Shown here piece after piece: positions 32,536 to 44,002 of a stretch of 64,000 bases of DNA. Every line of letters starts with the position of its first letter. Within the stretch, counting starts at the first letter, position 1. A program made the translations under genes and the position numbers. Source of the DNA: Haematobia irritans (Eukaryota; Arthropoda; Insecta; Diptera; Muscidae); contig NC_134400.1 in the NCBI RefSeq assembly GCF_050003625.1, positions 58,904,066-58,968,065 of the forward strand, in the 5' to 3' direction. The notes under the pieces are model-generated. The model was not told the DNA's origin. It saw only the letters and a list, made by a program, of their open reading frames with translations, and searched no databases.

Positions 32536-33049
32536 GAAAGGCTTTCTGCTGTTCGAAACACTTCATTTGAAATGAAACATTTTACTTTTTAATGAAACCA
32601 TTTTCAATTTACAGCGAATCTCAAAGTTGGACACCCTGTACTGCTGACAGTTCCCAAAGTGGACAATATTCGTGGGACATTTGACCTGTCATTACATTAA
32701 AAGTAACACCTCTTGGCGACTATGCGTGTCCACTCCTGAGATGTCTCACTGTATATGGCAACTATATATATTTGATATATATCTAAATCTAAGTCGATAT
32801 AATGCACTGAACGAAGATATTTGTTTTTCAGGAACGCATTTTAAAGAAACCATCATTTCTTTTGTCCGTAAACAATATTCTTTTTAAGCAAACATAACTT
32901 TAAATCGCGTAAGGAGGATAAAAAAGCATTAGGCTCCCCGATTTTAAGAACACTCAGATTCCAATCAGGGGCATGATCATTCTCATTGTTTTAGTCGATC
33001 ACACAATTCAATTATTGGATGATTGGATGTTAGAGAAAATCTTGGGACT
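32536..33049. other. Spacer, no gene seen
   Basis: AT-rich. A 71-codon frame (32672-32887) lacks recognisable features. Confidence 0.35.
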
Positions 33050-33736
33050 TGCGGCAAGTCCCAATATTTTCCGCGAGTCACGAGAATTGTCATGTCGTGA
33101 GTCGTCTTACACGTGACGTAAGGCTTTTTTTATTTTGTGTGTGATATATACTGTTGCATACGTCTCCAGCTACCATATATATATTTGGCCCGATAGGCAC
33201 TTCGATGGTCAAAGAGTAAAAAATATCACTTGGAATTAGAGGTGTGCCACATGCACGTGTACGAAATTGTCGTGACTCACGCGTGATCGTGAGTCACGCT
33301 TATGGCAACGGCGTGAGCGTGAATGGACTTAACACACTTACGAGTTGAATTCATTTATAATTTTAGTGACCCCTGGGATGTTAAGAGGGATAACGCTCTC
33401 GATTTTAATCATGCTCATGTTTTCAGACATGTCCCTAAGGTAAATTACTCATAAAATTATTCGTAAGTCATGGTATTTTTCGTGATTCACGACATTTTCG
33501 TGCACGAGTACAAATTTTCGTGAGTGTGAGTCCTACTAAACAATATCGTGCGTAAGTAAGATTTTTCCGTCGTGAGTAAAATACTACTAAAATACTACAC
33601 ATCTCTACTTGGAATTACTGGAAGTTTTTCATAAAGGAAAACAAGGACACTCTTCCAAAGTAATTTAGATATAGACTTCATATGTACATGTACACCCATA
33701 TTTTGGAAAACACGGGTCATATTTGACCATATCCAA
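33050..33736. repeat. TCACG-rich repeat block
   Basis: Many CGTGAGTCACG-type words in both orientations, related to 8560-8810 and 12700-12990. No coding is seen. Confidence 0.45.
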
Positions 33737-34845
33737 CACGTAGAGAAGTAACATGATTGTCACAATCATATTCGAAGAGCAAAATAATATGATAGGAGCT
33801 ATTTTTGCGGCGACCATGTAACATTTTCACCTGCAACCATGTTGGCTCAGTGTATATGGTTCTAAGAAAAATAAAATTGTCCTCATCTAAAAGTTATTAT
33901 ATTGATAAAAAGAATTTTGTTTGAATCAAAAGACCATGGTGACGATCTAAAATGTTATGGTATCCATCAAAAATGGGTTTCTTCCAGTTAAAAGAACATG
34001 GTCACAACCTAAAATGTTTTGATCTTTATGAAAAAACCTTTTTTTGTCGTCGAAAAAAGGACTCCAATTGAGAAAAGAAAACAAAAAATTAACTTTATTT
34101 ATTTATAAACTAATTCATGGTCTATTTGTATTCATAATATTGTGCAAGCAAACATCACATATTTTTACACACTCTATTTTGGTTCAATTTCAACAATAAG
34201 TATTCATATTTACTTCGTGCCCATCAAATGTACACACGCAGACATTATGTAACTGCCAATACAACTAAATTATACAATATAGAAAACTTAGCAGGTACAT
34301 TTTTTCAATTACACTTTCCTTTTTTGTATTCACAAAAAACCACTTGCCACTTCTGAATAAATAAATTAACACAAAACACAGCATTTCAGTATTCTCCGTC
34401 CATTCCAAGCAACAATCAACACACGACTGACGCGCAAAATGAAAATCGTGTGTACCTGCTCAATGTTTTTATAAAATTCTTTTCGCTGCAAAAAAGTTAA
34501 AAATTAAATGGTCACGAAAACAATGTACATGGTCTGTCTGTATGGTCATGTAATGTTTCTAGACATGTCTATATGTTACCTATAAAAATACTTTTTTCCC
34601 TGCAAAAAAAAATTGAATGGTTAGGTACATGATTTTCCCGACAATGTAATGGTATCAAATTCTATCATTTAATTAATAGAACATGTTTGTGGCATTTGAG
34701 AACCATTTAAATGTTTATTGCCAGCATACATTGTTCTCTGCTCGAAATTATTTTTACAAATACATGGTTTTCGCGACAATTAAATGCTCTAGATAAGCGT
34801 TAAATTGATACGGCAACCATGTCCAAACATATATTTTTTTAACAC
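33737..34845 (+). mobile_element. Element G, most complete copy
   Basis: It starts CACGTAGAGAAG. It holds, uninterrupted, all the sites where other G copies carry insertions: the CA site of copy B at about 33984, the TA site of 819-2925 at about 34625, and the hAT target at about 34665. Its right end is worn. It is non-coding, ~1.1 kb. Confidence 0.7.
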
Positions 34846-35684
34846 TGAAAAAAGTATTGTATTTGTATTTATTTATGTCTTTGTTAAACCAACACAAGAT
34901 TTACTCTTATATGTGAGAATGTTGGCTTCATTGGTGGGAAACACCGATTTATACATTATTGACTTATATCTACTACATTAAAGTTACAATAGAATTTAAT
35001 TTTAATAACAGTACATTTGTGTGTAATTTATTTGAAAATGTTTGAATATTTCTGTTTTAAAAGTCGTATTGTTTCTTATGCGTTGTATTTCAAATGGCAG
35101 TTAGACGTATCGTTGTTACAAAGAATTGTCTCTCAGATTTAAGACAATTTATTCTGGGAGGAATAAGTTTCATACCCCTATTTGAGCGGGCAAATTTCAG
35201 GCGACAAAATAAGTAATCAGGTTTCTTTGTTTGTATTATGTTGTGGAGTAGAATTAGACTCTTGATATTTAAGTTGTTTTTAAACGAAGCATTAAAAATT
35301 TTATATGCAGATTGAGATATACTTTCATTTCATTTCATTTCGTTTTTTTTTTTTATTGAAGACATACCTACACGCAAAAAAATAATTCTTTCCTCCCAAA
35401 CGAAATTTTAGACAAGCAAAGTTCATTTCTCATTTCCTTTTCGTTGAAAGGAAGTGTATTTGGAAGAAAAGTATATACTTTATGTGATAAACGTTTATTC
35501 TTTTCCAAGATGTAAAAACAATTTCATAAAGACTAACTCAAAAAAAAAAAAATTTCTGGCTAATTGCATTTTCCCCTCACATCTTTCTCACTTCCACGAA
35601 GTTTTTAGTTCTTAGCACCTTTTTCTGTAATACAAACAATGTAGAAGAAATTAAACGATTTTATAAATTTTTAAATTTTTTTAC

Positions 35685-35762
35685 CTTTCGCCTGGACGGA
35701 GAATCGAACCGCGGACCATGCAATTTGTAAGCCAACACACTATCCACTGAGCTATGTAGCCG
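35685..35762 (-). ncRNA. tRNA-like sequence, second type, in copy D
   Basis: Minus-strand B-box GGTTCGATTCTCC and A-box-like TAGCTCAGTGGATAGTG, closer to a true tRNA A-box than in copy A. Stems are still imperfect. Confidence 0.55.
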
Positions 35763-35769
35763 TTATTGT

Positions 35770-36023
35770 TTTTTTATCTTTGTTTTATTTCCCATTTCTT
35801 TTAAATATCGTTATAATTATCATTCAAATAATTAAATAAAGTACATTTTCTTAGCGATCTATGTCTTATCTAAGAATATAAATGTTCTCTCTCTTAAATG
35901 TTAACTGGTAGTCCAGCCCATTCAATAAATTAATCAATTGGGAGCAATCCAAATGTTCTCTCTCTTAAATGTTAACTGGTAGTCCAGCCCATTCAATAAA
36001 TTAATCAATTGGGAGCAATCCAA
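35770..36023 (-). mobile_element. Retroposed sequence with 13-bp target duplication
   Basis: TAGCCGTTATTGT occurs at 35757-35769 and 36024-36036. The insertion begins with a T run on the plus strand, so read on the minus strand it ends in an A-rich tail preceded by AATAAA. Its minus-strand 5' part is two tandem 71-bp units (36021-35951 and 35950-35880). This fits LINE-driven retroposition of an unknown RNA or a truncated LINE with a repeated 5' region. The source is not recognised. Confidence 0.65.
35880..36021. repeat. 71-bp exact tandem duplication
   Basis: Units start AAATGTTCTCTCTCTTAAAT at 35880 and 35951 and end GGGAGCAATCC. They appear identical. Confidence 0.92.
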
Positions 36024-36138
36024 TAGCCGTTATTGTCATCAATAGACAATTACCTATATAAGTTATATTTATATGGCATAGCTTGCGGCGCCCACGAGCC
36101 GATTAAACAAAGTTTATTTCACAGAAAAAATCATTTAG

Positions 36139-36214
36139 TTGGACACCATGGAGCAGTGGTTGCTACGTCTGACTTGCATGCCAAGGGTCGTGGGTTCGAT
36201 CCCTGCTTCGACCA
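36139..36214 (+). ncRNA. tRNA-like sequence, Ala-type, in copy D
   Basis: CATGGAGCAGTGGTTGCTACG followed by B-box GGGTTCGATCCC, then a T-rich run at about 36218-36245. Stems imperfect. Confidence 0.55.
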
Positions 36215-37500
36215 AAGTTTTTTTTTGTTTTTTGTTTTTTTTTTTACATATATTCCAGATATGTTAGGAAGATTCCAAAAAAATGTTTAACATTACATTG
36301 TAGTATATTAAAATTTGAACTGTAAAATGTGTCTTATTAAAAACCTAGAGTCAGAAAAGAACAGTGTTTGATATAAACGAAATGGACTGTGTTGTTGGTT
36401 CAAAAATAACTTTTTTTATTAAAAAAATTAACACTTTGTAACAAACGAAGTTTTTTGGTGATAAAAGTGTATACTTTTCGAAGCAATTCAATAAACTCTA
36501 ACAAAAGAAAAACGTTTTCGGTACACGTTTTCCAAACGTTTTTTTTCTTTGCGTGTAGCGATGTCATTATAAACTATTTTGAGTCTGTGACTATCATGGG
36601 AATCACAGTTTCCAAAAACCTCGCTGCTATATAGAAGTACAGGTATTAGGTAAGATTTTGCTAATAGCATGCGTATGTCAAATGGCGTGGAGTGCCGTAC
36701 TGGCCATAAATTTCTTAACATTCTGCATATTTTGCCAATGCTTTTGTTAATATGATTTTGCCATGTCAGAGTTGAATTGAATGTTACACCTGCAGTCATT
36801 GAGTAGCACGCTTGTATCTTTCAGATCTGATATGTTTCGCTTATATATGGGAATAAGTTTTGATTTTGCTGGATTTATGCAGAGTCCGTTATTCTTGGCC
36901 CAGTTGTTGACAAGATTTAATTTGTTGTTTATGTCAGATATGCACTGTTGTACACGACTAAGTTTTCCGCCAGTATAAAGTTGTACATCATCAGTTTCTT
37001 AGCACATCAGGTAGATCATTTATGTATATCGAAAATAGCGAGGGTCCCAGAATAGATCCTTGTGGAACACCTTTAGAAATTTCTAGAAGACCGGAGCATG
37101 TGTTGTCAACAGTTACAGCTTGCATTTTTTGGGAGATATAGGACAACATCAGTCTTCAGGCAAAATCTGAAAAGTTGAAGAGTTTTCGAAGTTTCAGTAG
37201 TAAGATTTTATGGTCGGCAGTATCAAATGCTTTACTATGATCGAGAAGAACTAAAAATGAAACCATTTTACTGTCCATATTTTGGCGAATGTCTTCAATC
37301 ACATCTATTAGTGCCGTTGTACAACTTCTCTTCTTCCTGAAACCAGATTGTCTGTCAGACATTAAGTTATATTCTTCTAAGTATGTTGAGATTTGAATAG
37401 GCATGATTCGTTCTATAGCTTTCGATAACAGGGATAATATGGCTTTAGGCCTGAAGTCTCCATTGCTTTTAGGAACTGGGAGAACTTTTGATATTTTCCA

Positions 37501-37561
37501 TTCAGTACATAAGCATTAAAGTGATGCGGCAACCATGTCCAAATATGTTTTTTCTGTGCGT
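37501..37561 (+). mobile_element. Element G, 3' terminal fragment
   Basis: TAAGCATTAAAGTGATGCGG to TTTTTTCTGTGCGTG matches the right end of G at 22375-22426. Confidence 0.6.
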
Positions 37562-38090
37562 GTTCATTTAATCCTTTTGGTGCTTTTTTCAATTGAACAG
37601 TATTGAGTTTATTTGACGAAATCTTTTTATACAAAAATGCAGATTAGACTGTGAAAAGAAACTCAACTATATTAGCAAATATATATATTATGAAGTTGGT
37701 ATTAATCATTATTGTTATTTGGGGTATTGTCTACCGACGAGTCGGTATAAGTCTACCGACTAGTGCAGAATTTCTGAACTTGATTAATATGTAATTAAAT
37801 CCGTTTATATTAAATTCACAGAAGCACTCATAATTGAAATAAGAAATAGAGAGCCTGTAAATATTAATATTTCCAAACTTTATGTAGACAAATTTATTTT
37901 CTCCTCTAAAAAACATATTTTGAAATTTGAAAGTCATTACTGATTAAAATGAATTGAATGAAAGTAAAATAAATATTAACAATTATAGAGATGTACTCTT
38001 GAATAGATAAAATTAAAAATGCTTCAAATTAATACCCAAAAGTTCTAAAATACATCTCTGGATGTTTTGTTTTGTTTTGTTTTTTTTTTT
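37562..38090. other. Spacer, no gene seen
   Basis: AT-rich, no repeat family recognised. Confidence 0.35.
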
Positions 38091-39754
38091 ATACCCTGCT
38101 CCACACTGTGGAACAGGGTATTATAAGTTAGTGCATATGTTTGCAACACCCAGAAGGAGACGAGATAGACACATGGTGTCTTTGGCAAAAATGCTTAGGG
38201 TGGGCTCCTGAGTCGATATAGCCATGTCCGTCTGTCCGTCTGTCCGTGAACACATTTTTGTAATCAAAGTCTAGGTCGCAGTTTTAGTCCAATCGACTTC
38301 AAATTTGGCACAAGTATGTGTTTTGGCTTAGAATAGATCCCTATTGATTTTGGAAGAAATCGGTTCAGATTTAGATATAGCTCCCATATATATATTTCGC
38401 CCGATATGGACTTATATGGCCCCAGAAGCCAGAGTTTTACCCTAATTTCCTTAAAATTTTGCATAAGAGGAACAATTAGTACTATAGTCAAGTGTGCCAA
38501 ATTTTATTGAAATCGGTTCAGATTTAGATATAGCTCCCATATATATCTTTCGCCCGATATGGACTAATACGGTCCCAGAAGCCAGAGTTTTACCCCAATT
38601 TGGTTGAAATTTTGCACAGGGAGTAGAATTGGTATTGTAGCTATGCGTGCCAAATTTGGTTGAAATCGGTTCAGATTTAGATATAGCTCCCATATATAGC
38701 TTTCGCCCGATTTACACTCATATGACCACAGAGGCCAATTTTTTGCTCCGATTTAGTTGAAGTTTTGCACAGGGAGTAGAATTAGCATTGTTGCTATGCA
38801 TGCCAAATTTGGTTGAAATCGGTTCAGATTTAGATATAGCTCCCATATATATATTTCGCCCGATATGGACTTATATGGCCCCAGAAGCCAGAGTTGTACC
38901 CTAATTTTCTTAAAATTTTGCACAAGAGGAACAATTAGTACTATAGTCAAGTTTGCCAAATTTTATTGAAATCGGTTCAGATTTAGATATAGCTCCCATA
39001 TATATCTTTCGCCCGATATGGACTAATACGGTCCCAGAAGCCAGAGTTTTACCCCAATTTGGTTGAAATTTTGCACAGGGAGTAGAATTGGTATTGTAGC
39101 TATGCGGGCCAAATTTGGTTGAAATCGATTCAGATTTAGATATAGCTCCCATATATAGCTTTCGCCCGATTTACACTCATATGACCACAGAGGCCAATTT
39201 TTGGCTCCGATTTAGTTGAAATTTTGCACAGGGAGTAGAATTAGCATTGTTGCTATGCGTGCCAAATTTGGTTGAAATCGGTTCAGATTTAGATATAGCT
39301 CCCATATATATGTTTTTCTGATTTCGACAAAAATGGTCAAAATACCAACATTTTCCTTGTAAAATCGCCACTGCTTAGTCGAAAAGTTGTAAAAATTACT
39401 CTAATTTTCCTAAACTTCTAATACATGTATATCGAGCGATAAATCATAAATACATTTTTTCGAAGTTTCCTTAAAATTGCTTCAGATTTAAACGTTTCCC
39501 ATATTTTTTTACTAAAATTGTGTTCCACCCAAGTGCATTAGCCGACTTAAATTTTGAGTCTATAGATTTTGTAGAAGTCTATCAAATTCTGTTCAGATCG
39601 AGTGCTATTTAAATGTATGTATTTGGGACAATCCTTTATATATAGCCCCCAACATATTTGACGGATGTGATATGGTATCGAAAATTTAGATCTACAAAGT
39701 GGTGCAGGGTATAATATAGTCGGCCCCGCCCGACTTTAGACTTTCCTTACTTGT
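38091..39754 (+). mobile_element. mini-me/DINE-1-like element, family B, copy 2 (uninterrupted)
   Basis: The start is a small palindrome (ACCCTGCTCCACACTGTGG...CAGGGT), then a GTCTGTCC tract at about 38228. The body is ~157-bp units, of which three form a ~470-bp block duplicated in tandem (about 38390-38860 and 38860-39330). The end is GGCCCCGCCCGACTTTAGAC...TTACTTGT before a T run. It supplies the empty sites for both insertions in copy 1. Confidence 0.75.
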
Positions 39755-39902
39755 TTTTTTTTGTAGTACATTGAATTTTAGCAGGGTCTATTAGTTTTTA
39801 TGGAGGGGACTGATATGTTGGAAGTTACAATATTTTTTTTGGTGCTTTTTGTACTTCGGGAGTTGGTATCACAGCATGAACGAGTATTATCACATAAAAA
39901 TT
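39755..39902. other. Short spacer
   Basis: No feature recognised. Confidence 0.3.
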
Positions 39903-40309
39903 AAACTCACAATTTATTTAAGTGCAAAAATGTAATGTTCCTAAACTAGCATTAAACGTTTGGGACACATATGTTAATATTTTAGAATATATTAGTTTTG
40001 GGACAAGAATGTTTCATAAAAATAATATGTGTGAATGTAAACATATATAAATTTACAAATTTAGAGTAAACATATATATTATTATTCAGGGAGCGACATA
40101 GAGAGAGAGTATAGAGAAAAAAATAGAAATGGAAACCGGGAGAGTTGACGAAAGATATCAACATAACACAGCGAGAGAATCAAAAGAGAGCAATTTGTGT
40201 GAAACTGCTTGTATGTTGTTTCGAAAACTGTTTTATGTGTTCATTTGTTTTGGCTATACGATTGGCATGTTAACCAGGCTTTGCCAAGAACTTGATATGC
40301 TTAAGTCTA
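39903..40309 (+). mobile_element. Fragment of the copy A/B element family
   Basis: It matches 8890-9110 of copy A and, inverted, 21120-21470 of copy B, including the GAGAGAGAGTATAGAG segment shared with copy B only. It is cut off at 40309 by another element inserted at TA. Confidence 0.65.
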
Positions 40310-40625
40310 CACGCAAAAAAAAATAATTCTTTCCTCCCAAACGAAATTTTGGACAAACAAAGTTCGTTTCTCATTTGCTTTTCGCTGTAAAGAAGTGTAT
40401 TTGGAAGAAAAGTATATACTTTTTGTGATAAACGTTTATTCTTTTCCAGGATGTAAAAACAATTTCATAAAGACTAGCTCAAAAAAACATTATTTTCTTG
40501 CTAATTGCATTGTCCCTCACATCTTTCTCACATCCACGAGGATTTTTAGTTCTTAACACCTTTTCCTGTAATACCAACAATGTAGAAGAAATTATACGAT
40601 TTTATAAATTGTTAAATTTTTTTTA

Positions 40626-40701
40626 CCTTTCGCCTGGACGGAGAATCGAACCGCGGACCATGCACATTGTAAGCCAACACACTAACCACTGAGCTATGTA
40701 C
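40626..40701 (-). ncRNA. tRNA-like sequence, second type, in copy E
   Basis: Minus-strand B-box GGTTCGATTCTCC and A-box-like TAGCTCAGTGGTTAGTG. Stems imperfect. Confidence 0.55.
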
Positions 40702-40814
40702 CTGTTATGGTCATCAATAGATAAATATCCATATAAGTTATATTTATATAGCATAGCTTGCGGCGCCCACGAACCGAATAAACAAAGTTTATTTAACAGA
40801 AACAAACATTTAGT

Positions 40815-40879
40815 TTGGCATTGGTAGCTACGTCCGACTCTCATGCCAAGGGTCGTGGGTTCGATCCCTGCTTCGGCCA
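40815..40879 (+). ncRNA. tRNA-like sequence, Ala-type, partly deleted, in copy E
   Basis: B-box GGGTTCGATCCC is intact, but about a dozen bases of the A-box (ATGGAGCAGTGG in copy D) are missing. Pol III promoter function is unlikely. Confidence 0.5.
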
Positions 40880-40888
40880 AAGTTTTTT

Positions 40889-41512
40889 ATACCCTCCACC
40901 ATAGGATGGGGGTATATTAACTTTGTCATTCCGTTTGTAACACATCGAAATATTGCTCTAAGACCCCATAAAGTATATATATTCTGGGTCGTGGTGAAAT
41001 TCTGAGTCGATCTAAGCATGTCCGTCCGTCCGTCCGTCTGTCCGTCTGTCCGTCCGTCCGTCTGTCCGGCTGTCCGTCCGTCTGTGGAAATCACGCTAAC
41101 TTCCGAACGAAACAAGCCATCGACTTGAAACTTGGCACAAGTAGTTGTTATTGATGTAGGTTGGATGGTATTGAAAATGGGCCATATCGGACCACGTTTA
41201 CGTATAGCCCCCATATAAACCGATCCCCAAATTTGGCTTGGGGAGCCTCCCGGAGCAGCAAAATTCATCCGATCCGGTTGAAATTTGGTACGTGGTCTTA
41301 GTATACGGTCTCTAACAACCATGCAAAAATTGGTCCATATCGGTCCATAATTATATATAGCCCCCATATAAACCGATCCCCAGATTTGACCTCCGGAGCC
41401 TCTTGGAGGGGCAAAATTCATCCGATCCGATTGAAATTTGGTACCTGATGTTAGTATATGGTCTCCAACAACCATGCAAAAATTGGTCCATATCGGTCCA
41501 TAATTATATATA
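40889..41512 (+). mobile_element. mini-me/DINE-1-like element, family A, copy 4 (5' part)
   Basis: CCATAGGATGGGGG start, then a long GTCC/GTCTG tract at about 41020-41085 and two ~150-bp units. It stops at the T run of the following LINE. Confidence 0.7.
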
Positions 41513-43758
41513 TTTTTTTTTTTTTCCTTTATTGTTCCTCTTGGGAGCATAGGGCTTCTACAAGAATTTTATATCTACTTTTATCGATACATATAATTTT
41601 AATATCGTTTAGTGTCTTGTTTATTCTTAATAATTCAGTTTGTACAGTTCTGCGCCATGTATTTTTGGGTCGCCCTGGTCTTCTCGATCCTTGGGGGTTC
41701 CACTCCATGGCCATTCTAGAGATGCTGTTTGTCGGTTTCCGTAATGTATGCCCAATCCATCTCCATTTACGTCTAGCAATTTGTCTTGTTATTGGTTCTT
41801 CATTTACTTTTGTATACAGTTCTCCATTTGTTATTGTATTGGGTCAGAATATACCACATATTATGCGGAGGCACTTGTTGATAAAAGTTTGAATTCTTTG
41901 TGCTATGTTTTTAGACATGAGCCAGGTTTCGCTTCCATATAAAAGTATTGACTTCACGCATGAATTGAAAATCTTTATTTTTGTGTTCTGAGATATTTGT
42001 CTTGCCCTCCATATTTTCTTCAGTCGGCCAAATGCTGATCTGGCTTTTTTCAGCCGATTGTCAACGTCCTCTTCTATCCCGTTGTCACTAGACATCATAC
42101 TACCCAAATAGCAAAAGTTCTGAACAAAAGAGATAGGCTGATTGGAGATGGTGAAGTTGCTATCGGTAGATTGGTTAATACGCATTGCGAAAGTTTTGCT
42201 AATATTCACTTCCAAACCTACTTGTTTTGACATGGCGACGAGGTCGTTAAGCTTATTTTGCATGTCAGAGTGTTTATGGGATAATAGACAGATGTCGTCT
42301 GCGTACGCTAGGTATTCAAGGTGCCTGTGCATGTTCCATACTATCCCTCTTTTTTGTTGAGACAACTTTAGCATGATGTCATCTAGCACTACTGCAAACA
42401 GAAGTGGCGAAAGTGGGCAGCCTTGTTTAACACCAGCATTTGTGTAAAATGGGTCACTGATCGTACCATTGTGACGTACTTGTAGCGTGAAGTTTGTGTA
42501 CATAGCTTTGATGATATTTATTATTTTCTTCGGGACCTCTTTGCGTACCAAAGCTTCCCATATCGATCTTCTCTTTATTGAATCAAACGCTTTTTTAATT
42601 GAATCAAACGCTTTTTTAAAATGAAATCTATGAGTACCATATACAACGGTGTACGCCATTCGATAGATTGTTCTATAACTATACGGAGTGTGTTTGTTTG
42701 ATCTAAACAACTTCTGTGTGGTCTGAATCCTGCCTGCTCTTCGCTTAACGCTTGCTCTACACATTGCATTCTATTATTGAGAATTATCGCTAGTATTTTG
42801 TAAATCGTGTTCAGCAGGGTAATGCCTCTCCAATTATTGCAGTCCGTGAGATCGTTTTTCATTGGTAGTTTTATTACTGTTCCTTTTGTCCACTCTTCTG
42901 GCAGTTGTTCCGTTAGCCATGCTTTTTTTATATGTGGGGTTAGTATTTCCGCTGATACCTGAGGGTTTGTTTTTAGGAGTTCAGGTGGGATACCGTCTTC
43001 TCCTGGAGATTTGTTAGATTTTAATTTGAGGATGGCATTGGCTATTTCATTAATGTCTGGCATGTCCACGTTTATGCTACTGATATTCGCTTCCGATTCG
43101 TTGTGTTCGCTATACCCGTTGTCTTCGTAAACTCCATTATCGTTGCTAATCGATTCAAAATGTTGTTTCCATCTACGTGTTTGTTCCTCAGTTGTGGTTA
43201 GGAGTCTACCTTGTTCGTCCTTGATTAGCTGATTGTGGTTTCTGTACTGATTTGATATTTGACCAATTATTTTGTGTAGTTCCCTCATATTATTGGCTCC
43301 TGCTGCCGCCTCTGCTTCGTTTGCCAAATTCTGGAGGTAATTCCTTTTATCATTTCGCGCTGATTTCTTAACTGCCTTTGCGATTTCGTGGTATTGGGCT
43401 CTGAGGTTCAAGTTATCAGACTGGTGCCTTTTTAGTCGGTTTCTTTCCTGTATAAGTCCCCACGTTGTTTCCGATATCCATCTTTTCCTTCTCTCGGGTT
43501 GCTTGTGTCCTATTTTATTTTTTCCTATTTCTCTTAGCATGTTGCACGTATGTTCCCACGTGTCGTCATTTCCCGGTAAGCAACTCCGTAGAGAGTTTCC
43601 TACCTCCTCTTTTAGTTCTACGTTTCTCAGTTTCGATACGTCTAGGAGTTTGTGTAGCCTTCCCTTGTTTCTGGCGATAATGTTTTTTAGTTTGATTTTT
43701 ATTGAAGCGACTACTAGCTCGTGGTCGCTGTCTATGTCAGGCCCAAGGGTGTGAAGTT
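41513..43758 (-). pseudogene. Truncated non-LTR retrotransposon with RT domain
   Basis: The plus-strand T run at about 41514 is its poly(A) tail. Minus-strand translation starts at the last endonuclease motif (SDHELVV near 43715). It continues through a linker to the RT signatures SPGEDGIPPELLK, NNWRGITLLN, EEQAGFRPHRSC, VKQGCPLSPLLF and the catalytic YADDICLLSH. It then runs through the thumb (NISKTFAMRIN, FCYLGSMMSSD, LLYGSETW) to a C-terminal NPQGSRRPGRPKNTWRR. Most endonuclease is missing, so it is 5'-truncated. A frame change plus a 21-bp tandem duplication (42578-42619) disrupt motif A (IDFKKAFDS). Further frame changes lie near 41850. The clade is not assigned. Confidence 0.88.
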
Positions 43759-44002
43759 AAAGTTGTTTTCTAAAGTTGTTTTAGCGAAGACACAAACCAC
43801 TTTAATTTTTTTATAATTTTCTTTTTTGTTGCGAATTTAAGACTTTTTTGAAACAAATTAAATATATTTTGCTTCATGACACATTTTCTGAACGAAAACG
43901 CGTGTATACTTAACACAATTTTGAGCAAAAAGTTATTTAGAGTAATATAAATGCAATTCAAAAAAATATGGAAAGATGTATTTTACATTCATTGGACTTT
44001 TT
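43759..44002. other. AT-rich spacer
   Basis: No feature recognised between the LINE and the satellite. Confidence 0.35.

Larger units (their letters stand above)
35371..36555 (-). mobile_element. CACGCAAA...TTTGCGTG element with tRNA-like pair, copy D
   Basis: The ends are CACGCAAAAAAATAATTC and (inverted) CACGCAAAGAAAAAAAAC, flanked by TA (35369-35370 and 36556-36557). The outer sequence differs from copies A-C (CCTCCCAAACGAAATTTT). The central tRNA-like pair and the spacer phrase GCGCCCACGAGCC are the same. It sits in a LINE and carries its own retroposed insertion. It is closely related to 40310-40885. Confidence 0.75.
34850..37500 (-). pseudogene. Jockey/CR1-type LINE reverse transcriptase, 5'-truncated, interrupted
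   Basis: On the minus strand the RT domain runs from about 37495 (FRPKAILSLLSKAIERIM) through SGFRKKRSCTTAL. Motif A is LVLLDHSKAFDTADH, followed by GVPQGSILGP. The catalytic motif is TDDVQLY, then GVTFNSTLTWQNH, ending near 35100 with a FARSNRG...LIPPR tail typical of jockey/CR1-like elements. There are several frameshifts and stops. A tRNA-like-bearing element (35371-36555) splits it. The endonuclease is missing. It was a retrotransposon copied by target-primed reverse transcription and is now dead. Confidence 0.85.
40310..40885 (-). mobile_element. CACGCAAA element with tRNA-like pair, copy E (truncated)
   Basis: It starts CACGCAAAAAAAAATAATTC after a TA and follows copy D closely. It is lost after the Ala-type tRNA-like unit, where a mini-me-like element begins. 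Confidence 0.7.

Noticed and set aside
41458..43754. Plus-strand frames of 64-144 codons over the second LINE
   Set aside because: They are antisense shadows of the reverse-transcriptase frames.
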